Positions 1 through 10,862 of a stretch of 64,000 nt of DNA are shown piece after piece. Every line of letters begins with the position of its first letter. Positions within the stretch are counted from its first letter, which is position 1. The notes under the pieces are model-generated. The model was not told where the DNA came from. It did not search any database and saw only the letters and a list, made by a program, of their open reading frames with translations. The stretch comes from Tridacna crocea. Lineage: Eukaryota > Mollusca > Bivalvia > Cardiida > Cardiidae. Both the position numbers and the translations under genes were made by a program. Where the stretch lies: assembly GCA_943736015.1 (NCBI GenBank), contig OX031062.1, forward strand, positions 32,089,462 to 32,153,461, given 5' to 3'.

Positions 1-155
1 GGTGACTTTAAAAATAACCATTAAACAATGATAAACGAGTTGATTTTGCGACAATGTTTTGAAAAATCGGTAAGCAAGTTTCAAGACCGAAAAGATCGTC
101 TGTTAGAATTTAAGCATCAAGGAACACGATGCTACGACTGCGGTTGACCACCTAC
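1..155 (-). other. Start of GST intron 3 (runs off the window)
   Basis: Sequence downstream of the exon 3 GTAGGT donor. Nothing else is recognisable in it. Confidence 0.6.
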
Positions 156-271
156 CTTTTTCTCTATATCTTTAGCGTGTATCCATTTAGCCACCTCTGC
201 CCTTAAGTCATCCATCGTGTCAACTACCTGTTCGACGAGGGCTTGCTCCCAGTTTGTTTTACCCAATAAAC
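156..271 (-). CDS. Sigma-class glutathione S-transferase, coding exon 3
   Basis: This 116-bp exon lies between an acceptor (TATATATAACAG) and a GTAGGT donor. Two bases complete a Gly codon begun in exon 2, followed by 38 codons starting LLGKTNWEQALVEQ and ending KDIEKK in phase 0. It corresponds to the linker and first helices of the GST C-terminal all-helical domain. Asp103 in VVDTMDD aligns with Asp97 of prostaglandin D synthase, at the dimer interface. The residues normally following in sigma GSTs (roughly the last 80, containing the WLIGN-type segment) are absent and must lie beyond the left edge of the window. No stop codon or polyadenylation signal for this gene is visible here. Confidence 0.88.
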
Positions 272-1174
272 CTGTTATATATAGTATTTATATTGTATAA
301 TGTTGTGAACGAAATTTGGATAGGTATGGTTACAATTTTTTTTGTCCAGTGAGGAAGTTTCCTTTTTCTTGCACACTGTAGGATTTTCGACCTCTCACAA
401 AATATTCTCTGCTATAAAGTATGAATTCCAACCTTGTAGTAGAAAGCTGGAAAACTAACCTTGAGCTTTAGGATTCTAGAAATTACGCTGCATCTAAGAT
501 GAAATTTCAATTTTGCACAAGATAATTTTTAGACTCCATACATGTTTTGATTACTGGGATGATTCATGTGGTGTTTGACGCTGTTCAAATTGCTATTTCA
601 GTTTTGTAATAGATGATCGGTCCTTGATGTTCTGGCGTTCCTCATTACAACTAACATAACAATCTTCCTACGTAATGTTTTGACAGTTCATGGCAGTGTC
701 AGGAGTCCAGAGAATCTTACTTCGAAAAAATCTATTTGAGTTTTTACAGGGATCTTATCAAAAGTATCTTGAATTTTCTAAGGGTTTACTTTGAAAATTG
801 ATTTTGCCGATAAGCAGAATAGAAATAATAATACAGTGCTAACATCCGCGGCAATTGATGTACGTGTATTATGCAGATAATGTAGAACAAGATAAGCCTG
901 TTTGTTCCATCTCTTTTTTTTTTCAATCGGAATGGACATGTATGACATATATGTATAATCGGATAGCCAACGAGTGAGGTTGTCTGTATTACAAAGATAA
1001 TCCAACAAACTCAGTCTCCCTGACCTTTGACTACGTGGACTGATAAAACGTTGTATATGCGATATATTAATATCAAAAAGTAAGCGCTGATTACCTAATT
1101 TATCAGAACTGTGGCATTAATGAAATATTTCTATTATCCGTATGACAAGTTATTAGTGAAAAAATATATCTTAC
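272..1174 (-). other. Intron 2 of the GST gene (903 bp)
   Basis: AT-rich sequence between the exon 2 donor and the exon 3 acceptor. I see no repeat from the families that fill intron 1, and no coding segment. Confidence 0.75.
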
Positions 1175-1267
1175 CGAATTCCTTCGCCAAGAACCTGCAT
1201 ATTGTTAAACTTTGGGAGATACGTTTGCCGTCGACTTCTAAGACTGGTAGCACCTTTTGGGGCATCT
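1175..1267 (-). CDS. Sigma-class glutathione S-transferase, coding exon 2
   Basis: This 93-bp exon is too short for ordinary ORF screens. On the minus strand a pyrimidine-rich acceptor (TTTTTTCTCATTGCAG) precedes it and a GTAAG donor follows. It starts with two bases of a split codon, encodes 30 residues beginning MPQKVLPVLEVDG, and leaves one base for the next exon. Joined after exon 1 it supplies residues 55-85. It holds the cis-Pro of the thioredoxin fold (Pro62 in VLPVLEVDG), the glutathione-binding Gln73-Ser74 pair (SQSLTICRFL), and the end of the N-terminal domain (FLAKEF). Frame, splice phases and protein order all agree with exons 1 and 3. The alternative, that it belongs to a tandem GST paralogue with its own exon 1, cannot be excluded because exon 1 lies 41.6 kb away. 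Confidence 0.9.
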
Positions 1268-1709
1268 CTGCAATGAGAAAAAAATGGTATGTTTAGATGG
1301 CTAAGTCATAATCTTTTTGCAATATTTACATTGAGAGCGCCTACTAAATATCATGGACAATTTCAGACAGTAAACCTAAATACAAATATTTCAACACGTC
1401 ACACAAAGTAGTGCGGTCTGATCAGAATGTATACAAGTCGTAAAAACATCTTGAGTTTTGAATGGCTCTGAAAGACTTAATTCTACAATATGCTGCAAAA
1501 CTCAACTGTTTTCGCAGAAAAAAAATGAATAAATAAGACTTTCTAACTCCAATAAAGCGAAACCGGTGCAAAAAGCATACTTTTGTTTGTCATAGTTTAG
1601 AATCACTCACAAAGGAATAAAAAGGTTGCAATCAGGACTGTCAGTGCTTTGATTGTGATTTCCATTTTTATCTGTCAATCGAATATGAAATGTACATAAA
1701 ATCAGTTTC
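1268..1709. other. Intronic sequence without recognisable feature
   Basis: AT-rich, with A-runs. I see no repeat family member or exon. Confidence 0.4.
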
Positions 1710-1945
1710 ACTTTCGGTTGCCCCGTATAAATAAGTAGACTTTCATCAAATTTTTGGAAGGGTAAAACTTTGCAGTATAATAAATTCCTTGTACGGTCAG
1801 TTGGCAGGGGACGTGAAAACTTGTTCATGGCTATGTCAAATCATGTCGCCAGCTCAGGGCGACATGATCTCGACACAGCCGTGAACAAGTTTCAATGCCC
1901 CTGCCACCTTACCGTGCAACAAATGGATTTAATGTATTTTTGTAA
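1710..1945. repeat. Family O foldback, copy O1
   Basis: Two arms of about 80 bp face each other around 1850 (left CATGTCGCC, right GGCGACATG, then GAACAAGTTTC-type arms outward). Related sequence recurs at 26395-26550 and 58530-58620, so this is a dispersed family. The left flank containing TTGCCCCGTATA also recurs near 58000. Confidence 0.6.
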
Positions 1946-2199
1946 ATTTGATTTCTCACATTTACGTCTTTTTATATAGCTTAATGAATGTGGGTTTGGA
2001 CAGCATATTTTCATTTGTAAATTGAAATAATCGTAACTTCATTAAAGTCTGAACCGATGAAAAAACTTTTCATTTTTTTTTTTGAAAAGTCGGTGGGGAA
2101 TGGGGGAAAGACGAAGTTTGGACATTCAAGCAAAAACTTTTCTTCCATGCAGATTATCATCTGCAGACATCATTTTTGTCCTGTAGCAGACTTATCTTA

Positions 2200-2425
2200 T
2201 TCTTTGTCAGACGAGAAAAGTTTCGACTCATAAAAACTGAAAGCAATTACAGACAACAAATTAAATATAACTCAAATGATTAAATTTTGTCTTTGAATGT
2301 GTAGAAAACATTGTGGGAAAAAGGAGAAAATGCTGGTTACCAGCATTTTCTCCTTTTTTCCACAATGTTTTCAAAAGCCTCTATCCTCAATTCCATTAAA
2401 ACGCAAAACCGTCAGATAAAAGGTT
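2200..2425 (+). mobile_element. Family A hairpin element, diverged copy
   Basis: The central palindrome (2305-2372) is almost intact: GAAAACATTGTGGG, AAAGGAGAAAATGCTGG and their complements. The flanks are strongly diverged and the TTAA ends are lost. It shows the typical pattern of a well-kept hairpin inside decayed arms. Confidence 0.7.
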
Positions 2426-2830
2426 GAGCAAGTTAGGTGAAAAGATAAGAGGAAAGAAAGCGAAAATTTATGCACCAGAAAAGTTGTCAAGCTGATTTTC
2501 TCACATTTGAAAATTTCGGGTTTTTTTTTATGTAACTTGAGAGTTGGACTGGAGTACATAAAGTGCATTTTGATTTATGACATCCCTAGACGAACCTGTT
2601 TAGTTTGCATGGTGTTTCATTCCGTTTTCAAAATGGCTTCAATTATATATCACACCTGCCATTGCACCTTTCTATGCTTCCTCGGAGTTTCTTTTACCCG
2701 CCAATAATGCTGAAATGCGACGTTATTTTCAGGGAACAGTACATATGAGTATGAAAGTTACGAAAAGACGGCCCTTTAGGCATGAGATTGGATTTTCAAA
2801 GCAACTATTGGTCGTGGTACATGTTTCCTT
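2426..2830. other. Intronic sequence, possible SINE scrap
   Basis: Mostly unassigned. A short stretch near 2645-2700 resembles part of the SINE-like region at 35690-35760 (CACC..CTATGCTT..TGGAGTTTCTT), too short to call. Confidence 0.3.
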
Positions 2831-2831
2831 A

Positions 2832-2898
2832 CACTACAATGTAAAACTGCCGCCTGCCGATTTTTAGACATCGGCGGATTCTTTAACTTACACTACGC
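2832..2898 (+). repeat. Partial tandem copy of the foldback outer end
   Basis: The motif GCCGATTTTTAGACATCGG followed by GGATTCTT.AACTTACA occurs here and again at 2918-2955, so the outer end of the left arm is locally duplicated. The right arm has only one copy. Confidence 0.6.
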
Positions 2899-3725
2899 TC
2901 ACAATGTGAAATTGCAGCTTGCCGATTTTTAGACATCGGTGGATTCTTAAACTTACATGCCACCGGCCGATTTATTACAAATCGGTTGGAGTGGTCATGA
3001 ATTACTGCCAGTAAAAGGCCGCCTGACGGGCTACGGGCGGCGACAGGCAGTTTCTTAAGTTCGAGGGATGTGGGACGTCGTCAGGGCGTCGGCCGGTGGC
3101 AGTTACGTGACAGCCCGGCAGCCATCAGATTTTACCTTCCACCGCCTGGTGACCTGGCGGACACTGGCCATTTATACCTGACCCCGGCCGGCGATCGGGC
3201 GCTCAAACTGCCACCGGTCGGCGCCCGCCCGATAATCTGACGGCGGCAGGCTGGTTTACGAGGGATATGTGAACCCAGATTACTTTCGTATCACTCTACA
3301 AAGTCTTCATTATTATTATCAACCACAAGATAAATGGATCTATTTTTTAAGAATTTTTTTCCTTCCACAAGTTGCCCAAAAAGGCAGCGGAAAGGGGAAG
3401 GACAAGGCACCGAAGCGCAAGAGATCAGAACCCAAGTCCCAGCAATACGCAAGTCTCTCAGTCCCTTTGGTGGTATTAGAATCGCCATGTTGACTATTTT
3501 GTATGATGTATGGCCTCGGATTTATTTTCAGGGGCCCCAAAGTCTGCACTCGGCAGATTGCCGACCTGCCACCTACCAACACCGACAGTCGCTTTCCAGC
3601 TGCTTTTCAATCTCCACCCTGCCGCCGGCAGATATTTTGAAATCGTAGGGTGGCATGTCGGTAGCATAACGGCAGCAGGCCGTATGCTGGAGAATGGCAG
3701 TTAGTTCCTCGCGATCGCCGGCCGA

Positions 3726-4870
3726 TGCTTCCCATATTAACATTTGGGGCAGAGATATGGGGATTTGAATATTCTGATATTGTTGAAAACGTCCAAATTC
3801 AATTTTGTAGAGATTTTTTAGGCGTAAACCATACAGTAAATAATAGTGTTGTGTTAGCTGAATGTGGAAGACTGCCTTTATGCGTTACCTACACCACTAA
3901 AACTGTAAAATATTGGTGCAAAATTTTGCGAATGGAGAATCATCGTTACCCGAGACAATGTTTCAATTTACTTAAAGCACATGAGCTAGGAAGAATTAAC
4001 TGGGCAACAAGGGTTAAAAATCTACTTTTTTCATATGGGTTTGGTTATGCATGGGTATTCCAAGATGCAGGTGACATTGATGTTTTTGTTCGATTATTTA
4101 AATCTAGAATTTCAAATTGTTCTCTTCAGAATCTCCAAACAAATATCCAGAGTTCATCTCGTTGCGATTTTTACAAACAAATTTCATCACAATTAAACCC
4201 AGAAAGATATCTTTGTGTAGATGTTTCCCTGAATTTAAGGAGGGCCTTTGCAAGATTCAGATGTTCAAGTCACAAGTTAAACATAGAACTTGGACGCCAT
4301 TTTAATATTGCAAGAGAAGATAGAATATGTCATCATTGTTTATTTCACCATGATCTTTTTATAATTGAAAATGAATATCATTCTTTTTTCCATTGTTCAT
4401 TTTTTGAGGCAGAAAGAAACACTTTATTATTTTCATGGTACAATGGACGAACAGATTTGATATCCTTTTTTAACCTGATGAAATGTAAAAAATATAGTTA
4501 CCATAAGAAAAGTTGCAAAATTTATATCTGTGATTCTCAACAAGAAGGATTTGGAACTTGCATAATTTCATTTTCAGCACATAGCCTTCCTGACTTATAT
4601 ATATGCCCATAAAGGATTTTCTAACCTTATACACACATGAAATACGGATTATGGGAGTCTTACATCATAAGCGGCGCCAGTTTATGCTTTTTCATGAAAA
4701 TTTCTATCTCAGATGCAAGCTAGCATTACAATGATCCTATATGACCCATTTTTCATTATTTTGTAGATGCAACTCATCGTCATTGTTAAAAATGTAATTA
4801 ACATGCTGTATTATGGGCCGGTGGCCTTTCTTTACAAATAAACAGATATTGTATTGTATTGTATTGTATT
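3726..4870 (+). mobile_element. 5'-truncated LINE inserted in the foldback left arm
   Basis: A 1145-bp insertion flanked by a perfect 13-bp target-site duplication, GATCGCCGGCCGA (3713-3725 and 4871-4883). It contains the 3' end of a non-LTR retrotransposon: the C-terminal part of the reverse-transcriptase ORF, then a 3' UTR with GGGCCGGTGGCC, AATAAA and a terminal (ATTGT)n tail. Removing it restores continuity between the two parts of the foldback left arm, so it is younger than the foldback. Confidence 0.92.
3728..4612 (+). pseudogene. LINE reverse-transcriptase polyprotein, C-terminal fragment
   Basis: About 294 codons remain of a LINE ORF2-type protein. The reading frame enters directly from the truncated 5' end (LPILTFGAEIWGFEY), so the ATG at 3725 is a chance product of the insertion junction. 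The segment lies after the reverse-transcriptase catalytic core, which is missing. It shows the ECGRLPL block, a KYWCKIL block and a C-terminal zinc-knuckle-like CHHC...H...C arrangement (around residues 217-242) typical of animal LINE C-termini. The last 40 or so residues look frameshifted. It cannot transpose. Clade assignment (CR1-, I- or RTE-like) is not possible by eye. Confidence 0.85.
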
Positions 4871-6359
4871 GATCGCCGGCCGAAGTTTGAAGGCTCTCGA
4901 ACCCCACGACCGAGTAAAAATCTCGCTGCAGCCCGTCTGCCGCTTGACAGCCACCACGCGACCACGAAATGCGCCCGCTGGGCGCCCTGACGACAGGCGC
5001 AATTGCAAAAAATCGGCCGGTGGCAGTCAGAATTTTAACTTTTTCTTAAAACTTCAGCGGCGTCCTAGCGGCGTCCAAAATGCCGCCTGCCGCCTGCCGA
5101 TTGTGCCTGCCACCGAGGTGCCACCGGGCTGCCACCGGCCGAATTTGAGTGAAAACTGGCAGTTAACACGCCGGCAGGCGGCATTTACTGATTTGTGACC
5201 GTACTATTAGCGATATTTACAGTATACATTCCTCATAGTAGGTCACAAATCAGTAAATGCCGCCTGCCGGCGTGGTAACTGCCAGTTTTCACTCAAATTC
5301 GGCCGGTGGCAGGCACAATCGGCAGGCGGCATTTTAGACGCCGCTAGGAGGGCGCTGAAGTTTTAAGAAAAAAGTTAAAATTCTGACTGCCATCGGCCGA
5401 TTTCTTCCAATCGTGGCTGTCGTCAGGGCGCCGGCCGGGCGTATTTCGTGGTCGCGCGGTGGCAATCAAGCGGCAGACGGGCAGCAGCGACTAACTGCCA
5501 CTCCCCAGCATCCGGCCTGCTACCGTTATGCTACCGACATGCCACCGTACGATTTCAAAATACCTGCCGGCAGCAGGGCGGAGATTGAAAAGCAGCTAGG
5601 AGGCGGCAGTCGGTATTGGTAGGTGGCAGGATAGCGATCTGCCGAGTGCAAACATCCAGGCCCATGCATATAAATCCCAGGCTATTCACAATAAAAATTG
5701 TCGTCATGGCGATTCTAACACCACCAGAGCGACTCAGAGACTTGCATATTGCTGGGTTGGGCATTGTTCTCTTGCACTTCGGTGCTTGCGCTTTGTCTTG
5801 CCCCTTGCCTTTAGGGGGCAACTTGTTGGAAGGAAAAATTTCTTAAAAATTAGATCTATTTATCTTGTGGTTGATAATAATGATGAACACTTTGTAGTGA
5901 TACGAGATCAATCTAGCTATATATATCCCCCGTAAACCAGCCTGCCGCCGTCAGATTATCGGGCGGGCGCCTGTCGGTGGCAGTTCGAACGCCCGATCGC
6001 CGGCCGGTGTCAGTTGTAAATGGTCGGTGTCCGCCAGGTCGCCGGGCGGTGGCAGGGAAAATCTGACGGCTGCCGGACTGTCGCCTAACTGCCACCAGCT
6101 GACACCCTGATGACACCCCACATCCCTCGAACTTAAGAAACTGCCTGCCACCGCTCGGAACCCGCCAGGCGGCCTTTTACTGGCAGTTATTTATGACCAC
6201 TCTCACCGATTTGTAAAAAATCGGCCGGCGGCATGTAATTTTAAGAATCTACCGATGTCTAAAAATCGGCAGGCGCCAGTTTCACATTGTGACCATAGTA
6301 TAACCAGTAAGCCTTGATTGTATCAATATTTCAGCAAGTTTATATAGAAAATAAGGAAA

Positions 6360-6632
6360 TGGTCTGCAACAGGCGAAAAAGGGGCATTCGGACATTTGCG
6401 TAAAGAGTAATCTCGGAACAGCCTGCACAGTCCGCGCAGACTCATAGGAGACAATACTTACCGTTTTGTTGTTTTTATATGAAATCTTCTGTTTTGCGCA
6501 AGTCTACTGTGCCACAAAATCTAATAATATTGTAAAGTGTCGTCTCGAATTAGCCTGCGCGGACTGCGCAGGCTAATCTGGGATAACACTTTATGGAAAT
6601 GTCCTAATGCCCCTTTTCGCGTGTTGCAAACC
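6360..6632. mobile_element. Larger relative of family F, 27-bp terminal inverted repeats
   Basis: Left end GGTCTGCAACAGGCGAAAAA and right end, read on the other strand, GGTTTGCAACACGCGAAAAG match over about 27 bp. It carries two copies of the CCTGCGC..TCCGCGCAGGCT-type palindrome (near 6421-6455 and 6550-6585). No ORF. Possible AAAT duplication at the ends. Confidence 0.7.
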
Positions 6633-7022
6633 AAATGTAAGTTCTCATTTCTGTTCTTTTTCGTAAGTATTCACTTTTTTTTCTTTCTTTCGGTGTATAT
6701 TTTACAAAAGTTAATCGTTTTACAGACAAAAAAAATGAACGAAGCTAGTACCCTCGTGCATTATAACCCAAATATCAAATTTTCGAAGCCACAGGGGCTC
6801 CTTCGTTTCGTTCATTGGCCTTTTTCTATGTTTCTTAAAACGAATAAGACACATGCCTCACACAGAATACAAAAAATTCAAGGGGTCGTCGACACTTTTT
6901 TTTCATTTATTATCTTCCGCTAGGTGGCATTCTTCAAATACATACCCATCTGATTTTGACATTTTAGGTATAGAACCGGACTACTTTTCAAAACTTCAAC
7001 AGTGACTTTGAATTTCAAAATA

Positions 7023-7365
7023 AAACTAGAGCAATCACAAAACGTGATTATACCCCCACCAGCTCCTTATCAGAAAAATCAAGTTTTTGTCAACGAATGC
7101 AGAATGGTTTGGTACAAAAGTAAGAGTTGAAAAAAGATCAAGGGCAGATAACAAATGGCAGCAGGGTCATGAAAATTGCACATGCACTACTTCATATATA
7201 TATATAGGATTCTGTGTGTAAATTCAAGTTCAGTACGGTAAAAAGTGCAGGAGTATTGCTCCAGACAAATTTGTGTCTATGGACAGACAGACGGACGGAC
7301 AGACGGACAGACAGCCATGGTGATTCCAGTATACCCCCTCCACTATACGTTGTGAGGGATATAAT
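7023..7365 (+). mobile_element. Family N copy N1 with (GACAGACG)n segment
   Basis: Matches 53352-54011 from CTAGAGC.ATCAC to the GTGATTCCAGTA segment. The ends carry imperfect inverted repeats (GTGATTATACCCCC against TGTGAGGGATATAAT). A short run of GACAGACGG-like repeats (7278-7315) is part of the family, not an independent microsatellite. Confidence 0.65.
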
Positions 7366-7388
7366 AAACGTTTACTCCATAAAATGCC

Positions 7389-7594
7389 ACCTGGGCCCGT
7401 ATTCACCAACCATTCTTAAGAACGTTTTTTGTCTTACTCTTCAAGATTTTCTGACAGTGAAAGTAACAGAACTTCTGATTGGCTAAACCATAAGGTTTAG
7501 CCAATCAAAAGTTCTGTAACTTTCACACCGACGAAATTCAGAAGAATAAGACTAAGAATGTTCTTAAGAATGGTTGGTGATATGCGGGACCTGG
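7389..7594. mobile_element. Family E element E1, with ACCTGG duplication
   Basis: A foldback of about 195 bp with ends reading GCCCGTATTCACCAACC and its complement, and a centre of CTGATTGGCTAAACC/GGTTTAGCCAATC. It is flanked by ACCTGG at 7389-7394 and 7589-7594, a 5-6-bp target duplication confirmed by the empty site in family M copies. Confidence 0.8.
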
Positions 7595-7785
7595 TGCGAT
7601 TCATTCAGTTATGATCAGTTAGCATACATGTAACCTATGTACCGGCCATTTATTAAAACAGCCCCTACAGAGTTGGTTTATAACGTCCGTGTAAGCCATA
7701 CTTTTCTCCCGTATATGAGAAGGGTGATATTTCATAGCAGACAGGTCGACTCTTCGAAGAATATGACATGGGCAGAAAACAATTA

Positions 7786-8718
7786 TTTATTCAACAATAT
7801 AGTGCATTACATCTATTGATGTATCTAGTTATACAAGGGAACTTGAATAAGATCACAGCACAATGAATGAAGCGTGAAGGTTGAAATGAGTGGAATGGTA
7901 TTCATGCGATAGTGCCAAGAAATTAAAAGCAAGGTGGGGAGAGAAAAAACAAATCGTAAAAATTAATACCTAATGCGTTTGAACTCACTCTCCTTCTCTC
8001 TTTTGTTCTATTTATGTGCTGTAGAAATAAGCTGCTGATTCTCTATATATACTACTCAAACTTTGATAGGGATCACTTACGTATTTCTGTATGGATTTAT
8101 ATGTTACAACAGTTTAGCATAAACTCTTCACCTAGTACAGATAACTGTCCCCAAAGGCGATGTTACTTTTCGACTGGTCGCCTCTGGGTATACAGAGACA
8201 ATCCGGACAAAATCAGTTGAAAGTTCCGCACAGATTTTGTGCGCAAGTTTGAACTCCCATAATTTCGCTAATAGAGCACAAAACTAGGATTTAAATGTAC
8301 CCGTGGCTTGCGCATTCAATATTTCTTCGTTTGACATACAAATATTTTCTATTTAAACGCTGATTGTGAGAAAACACGGTGCATTTCATCAGTAACTCGT
8401 GTTGTTTACGTTCCCGAAAACATACAAAATGGCCGCCACCCACGATAAATTTCGTTCGTGATTTTTCCGAGATAAACATGTTATAAACGACTTCTATAAG
8501 CTCTTTAAGTCATAAATAGTTTAACAATTTGTTCTTGGTCATGTTTATTACTAGAAGTTATTTGCATTCCGCTGCAATACAGATAAAACCGGCGAAACCG
8601 AAAGTCGGTATAGCGCTCTATATTTGCTACCGAAAAATGACGATAGACTTGAGAGGGTACGGTGTACAGTAAATGTCCAAATATGAAAAAGATCACCGGA
8701 GCGTCTCATTATTGAGAC
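7786..8718. other. Intronic sequence without recognisable feature
   Basis: Unassigned AT-rich DNA. No exon-like segment noticed on either strand. Confidence 0.35.
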
Positions 8719-8941
8719 TAACTCTTCACCATACTACAGAATTCTAGATCTGTCCAAGTTGAAAGCATTTTCTGAATAAAACTATATGCAACGTGCACTA
8801 TGCTGTCTGTCATAGGGAAGAAATCATCGTTGGAAAAGGAGAAGATGCTGGTATCCAGCATTTTCTCCTTTTCCAACAATGTTTTCCATAGGCTTCTTTC
8901 TCATTGTCTTTAACAGTCGGCAATGCGAGGTAAAGGCTTAA
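8719..8941 (+). mobile_element. Family A hairpin element
   Basis: Near full length. The hairpin has lost the outermost GAAAACATTGTG on the left side and keeps a CATTGTTGGAAAAGG variant on the right. The right end is GGTAAAGGCTTAA. Confidence 0.75.
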
Positions 8942-9090
8942 AGATCCATTGCCACTGGTCATTTTATTGATCAGTGTGGCATTGTAACATATTGTAACCA
9001 TACATGATACATGCCACATATATATTTAGAATGAATATTTAAGGGTGACCCCTAGCAAATGTTGAGTAGTATATATATACTTTTCATTTC

Positions 9091-9240
9091 AGCCCGGAAC
9101 TACGAAAATGGGGTTTAATGCATCTGCGAAAAGTATCGGCATAGGTAAGGCTGCACAGTCCGCGCAGGCTGACATGGGCCAAAACTTTGCGCTATTGGTC
9201 AATTATTGGTATGTTCAAGGTCCTGACTATCTCATGATTA
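9091..9240 (+). mobile_element. Family F element
   Basis: Full-length F: TTTAATGCATCTGCGAAAAG, then the TCCGCGCAGGCTGACATGGG half palindrome (left arm diverged), then the ATGTTCAAGG..CTATCTCATGATT end. Confidence 0.7.
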
Positions 9241-9286
9241 TGTCGGTTGTTATAAAAAAAAAGCTGCTATGATGGATGGATAATTC

Positions 9287-9476
9287 AGAGCTCCAGATAA
9301 GAGGGAGTGATGGTATTCTAAATCCTTTATTTCTTTTTAAAACCCTATGTTGTGAGTACTCATTAGAATCGTCTCGATGAGACGATTCTAATGAGTACCC
9401 ACAACATAGGGTTTAGTGATGAATAATCAATATTTACGATTTTGAAATCGAAATCTCTCCCTCTATCTGGAGCCCT
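9287..9476. mobile_element. Family H foldback, copy H1
   Basis: Terminal inverted repeats AGAGCTCCAGATA and TATCTGGAGC. The central palindrome arms are CCCTATGTTGTG.GTACTC and complement, meeting at CGTCTCGATGAGACG. Length about 190 bp, non-coding. Confidence 0.85.
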
Positions 9477-10400
9477 GGATAATTATTATCTAATTTCTTG
9501 GTTTGTATAAAGCATCACGGAGAAACATTAATCCCCTTTTTACCAGAACATGGGTTAACTGGTTTCATTCTTTCTTGGTGCACTTATTAGCCCGCGCGAA
9601 CATTCCAGGGAAGAGTGTAAAACAACGGAAAAATTCCGCCGAAACGGTTACCGAGATCGTCTTCTCGCTTGTGAACTAGAAACAATACATCTGTAAGCGA
9701 ATACTACAAAACTATTCCGCACTCGTAAATGCCACCCAAATAGTGGTACCTATTGCTTCGCTTTGAGCTTTTTGACGGTATCATGGTCAAAATATCTTTA
9801 AAAGTGAATTCGAAAAGAAAATACAAGATTTACTGGTGATTTAGTAAAATATGAAAATAACAAGGATTTTAAGCAGTTTATTCTGTTAATTTTCCCCGTT
9901 TTTCTGCACACTTTTAAAAGATATAGATTATACGGCCAACGTAAAATGCATCCACAGAATGGATGTTGCAAGGGTAAGACTAACAATTCTTAGAATTCGC
10001 CAAAGAAGCAGATCGTTACGAACTCCCCGAACTGATCGAACTGTGGGAGTTTTTGTATTTTCTAGTTATTTTTAAATCATCTTATCTTCTGCCTGTCATC
10101 AGCGATGAGATGCGTTAGAAAAAGATACCAAAGTCAGGTGTTTTGACGGCGCCATATGGACCGACGCAATCTTGGCTTTGACTGACAATATCAGTCGTAT
10201 TTGTTCGGTGGAATTAACCATTAGCTCTAAATATTGCCCCCTCTTTCTGAATTCAAATATGTGAACCATCACGCATGAAAGGGACCATCTAGGAATTCTG
10301 TACATCAATTAGATGAAAACAGATCAATAACAGTGAAGGTCTGTTTAAGGTGTTAATTAAAAAATGATTGTTAACAAGGTACAATGACCACTTTTCATAC
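9477..10400. other. Intronic sequence without recognisable feature
   Basis: Unassigned. No repeat family member recognised. Confidence 0.35.
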
Positions 10401-10515
10401 AGAAAATGTCATTAAAGCGAAAAGTGTCAACCCTGGTCAGCCTGCGCAATTCGGGCAGGCTGACCGAGGTTGACACTTTTCGCAGTTCCCAGAAGGTCCA
10501 TTTTTGCGTGATGCC
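10401..10515. mobile_element. Family F element, short copy
   Basis: A clean palindrome: GCGAAAAGTGTCAACC.TGGTC on the left meets GACC.AGGTTGACACTTTTCGC on the right. The outer F ends are missing. Confidence 0.6.
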
Positions 10516-10644
10516 GGGTCACATGTGCTTGAAATTATAAATTAGAATCGAAATCATAACGAACGATAAATAAAGCATCATGTCTATAGATTCTATCCTT
10601 TTTGTAGGTAATCGAATCGGCTCCTAACGATTAACCCCTGACCC

Positions 10645-10862
10645 TAGCCTGGCATTCAGGCCCTGCATTTATATAAGTCATTCTAATAAACAAGGTAGAC
10701 AACTACAGCAAAGTCACTGACATATGTGTTGTTACTTGCCCTTCTTCTGAAATTAAGTCAGACATTCAGAAGAGTTGGAACACAGACTTTTCGTTTTTTA
10801 TTTTTACTTGATGATTATGTTTTAATGAAAAGGGTCCATTTAACGGACTGACACCAGTCTGC
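10645..10862 (+). mobile_element. Family G copy G1, empty at the A insertion site
   Basis: Runs from TAGCCTGGCATTCAGG to ACACCAGTCTGCC. At the place where other G copies carry a family A element it reads GCATTTATATAAGTC instead of the simple TTAA, four extra bases. Confidence 0.75.

Larger units (their letters stand above)
2899..6292. mobile_element. Giant GC-rich foldback element (3.4 kb), split by a LINE
   Basis: The left arm (2899-3725 continued at 4884-5200) and right arm (5241-6292) are inverted copies of each other. They can be followed from the outer ends (TCACAATGTGAA; TTCACATTGTGA) to the centre, where CTGATTTGTGACC faces GGTCACAAATCAG across a 40-bp spacer. Both arms are rich in GCCGCCTGCCG/GCCGGTGGCAG motifs and carry scattered substitutions and small indels. 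No coding capacity is evident; the open frames here differ between the arms and match no domain. A diverged partial copy of the outer end (2832-2885) precedes the left arm. I do not recognise the family. Confidence 0.85.
6900..7785 (-). repeat. Family M copy M1, interrupted by N1 and E1
   Basis: Pieces at 6900-7022, 7366-7394 and 7595-7785 align in order with the uninterrupted copy at 33885-34230. The two gaps are exactly the N1 and E1 insertions. Confidence 0.7.

Noticed and set aside
1111-1296. Plus-strand open frame of 61 codons
   Set aside because: It is the antisense shadow of GST exon 2, which has proper splice sites on the minus strand.
4854-5846. Open frames in the GC-rich foldback arms
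   Set aside because: They are not conserved between the two arms and show no domain; long frames are expected in GC-rich DNA.
6900-7300. GACAGACGG array as an independent minisatellite
   Set aside because: The same array with the same flanks occurs at 53880, so it is an internal part of family N.
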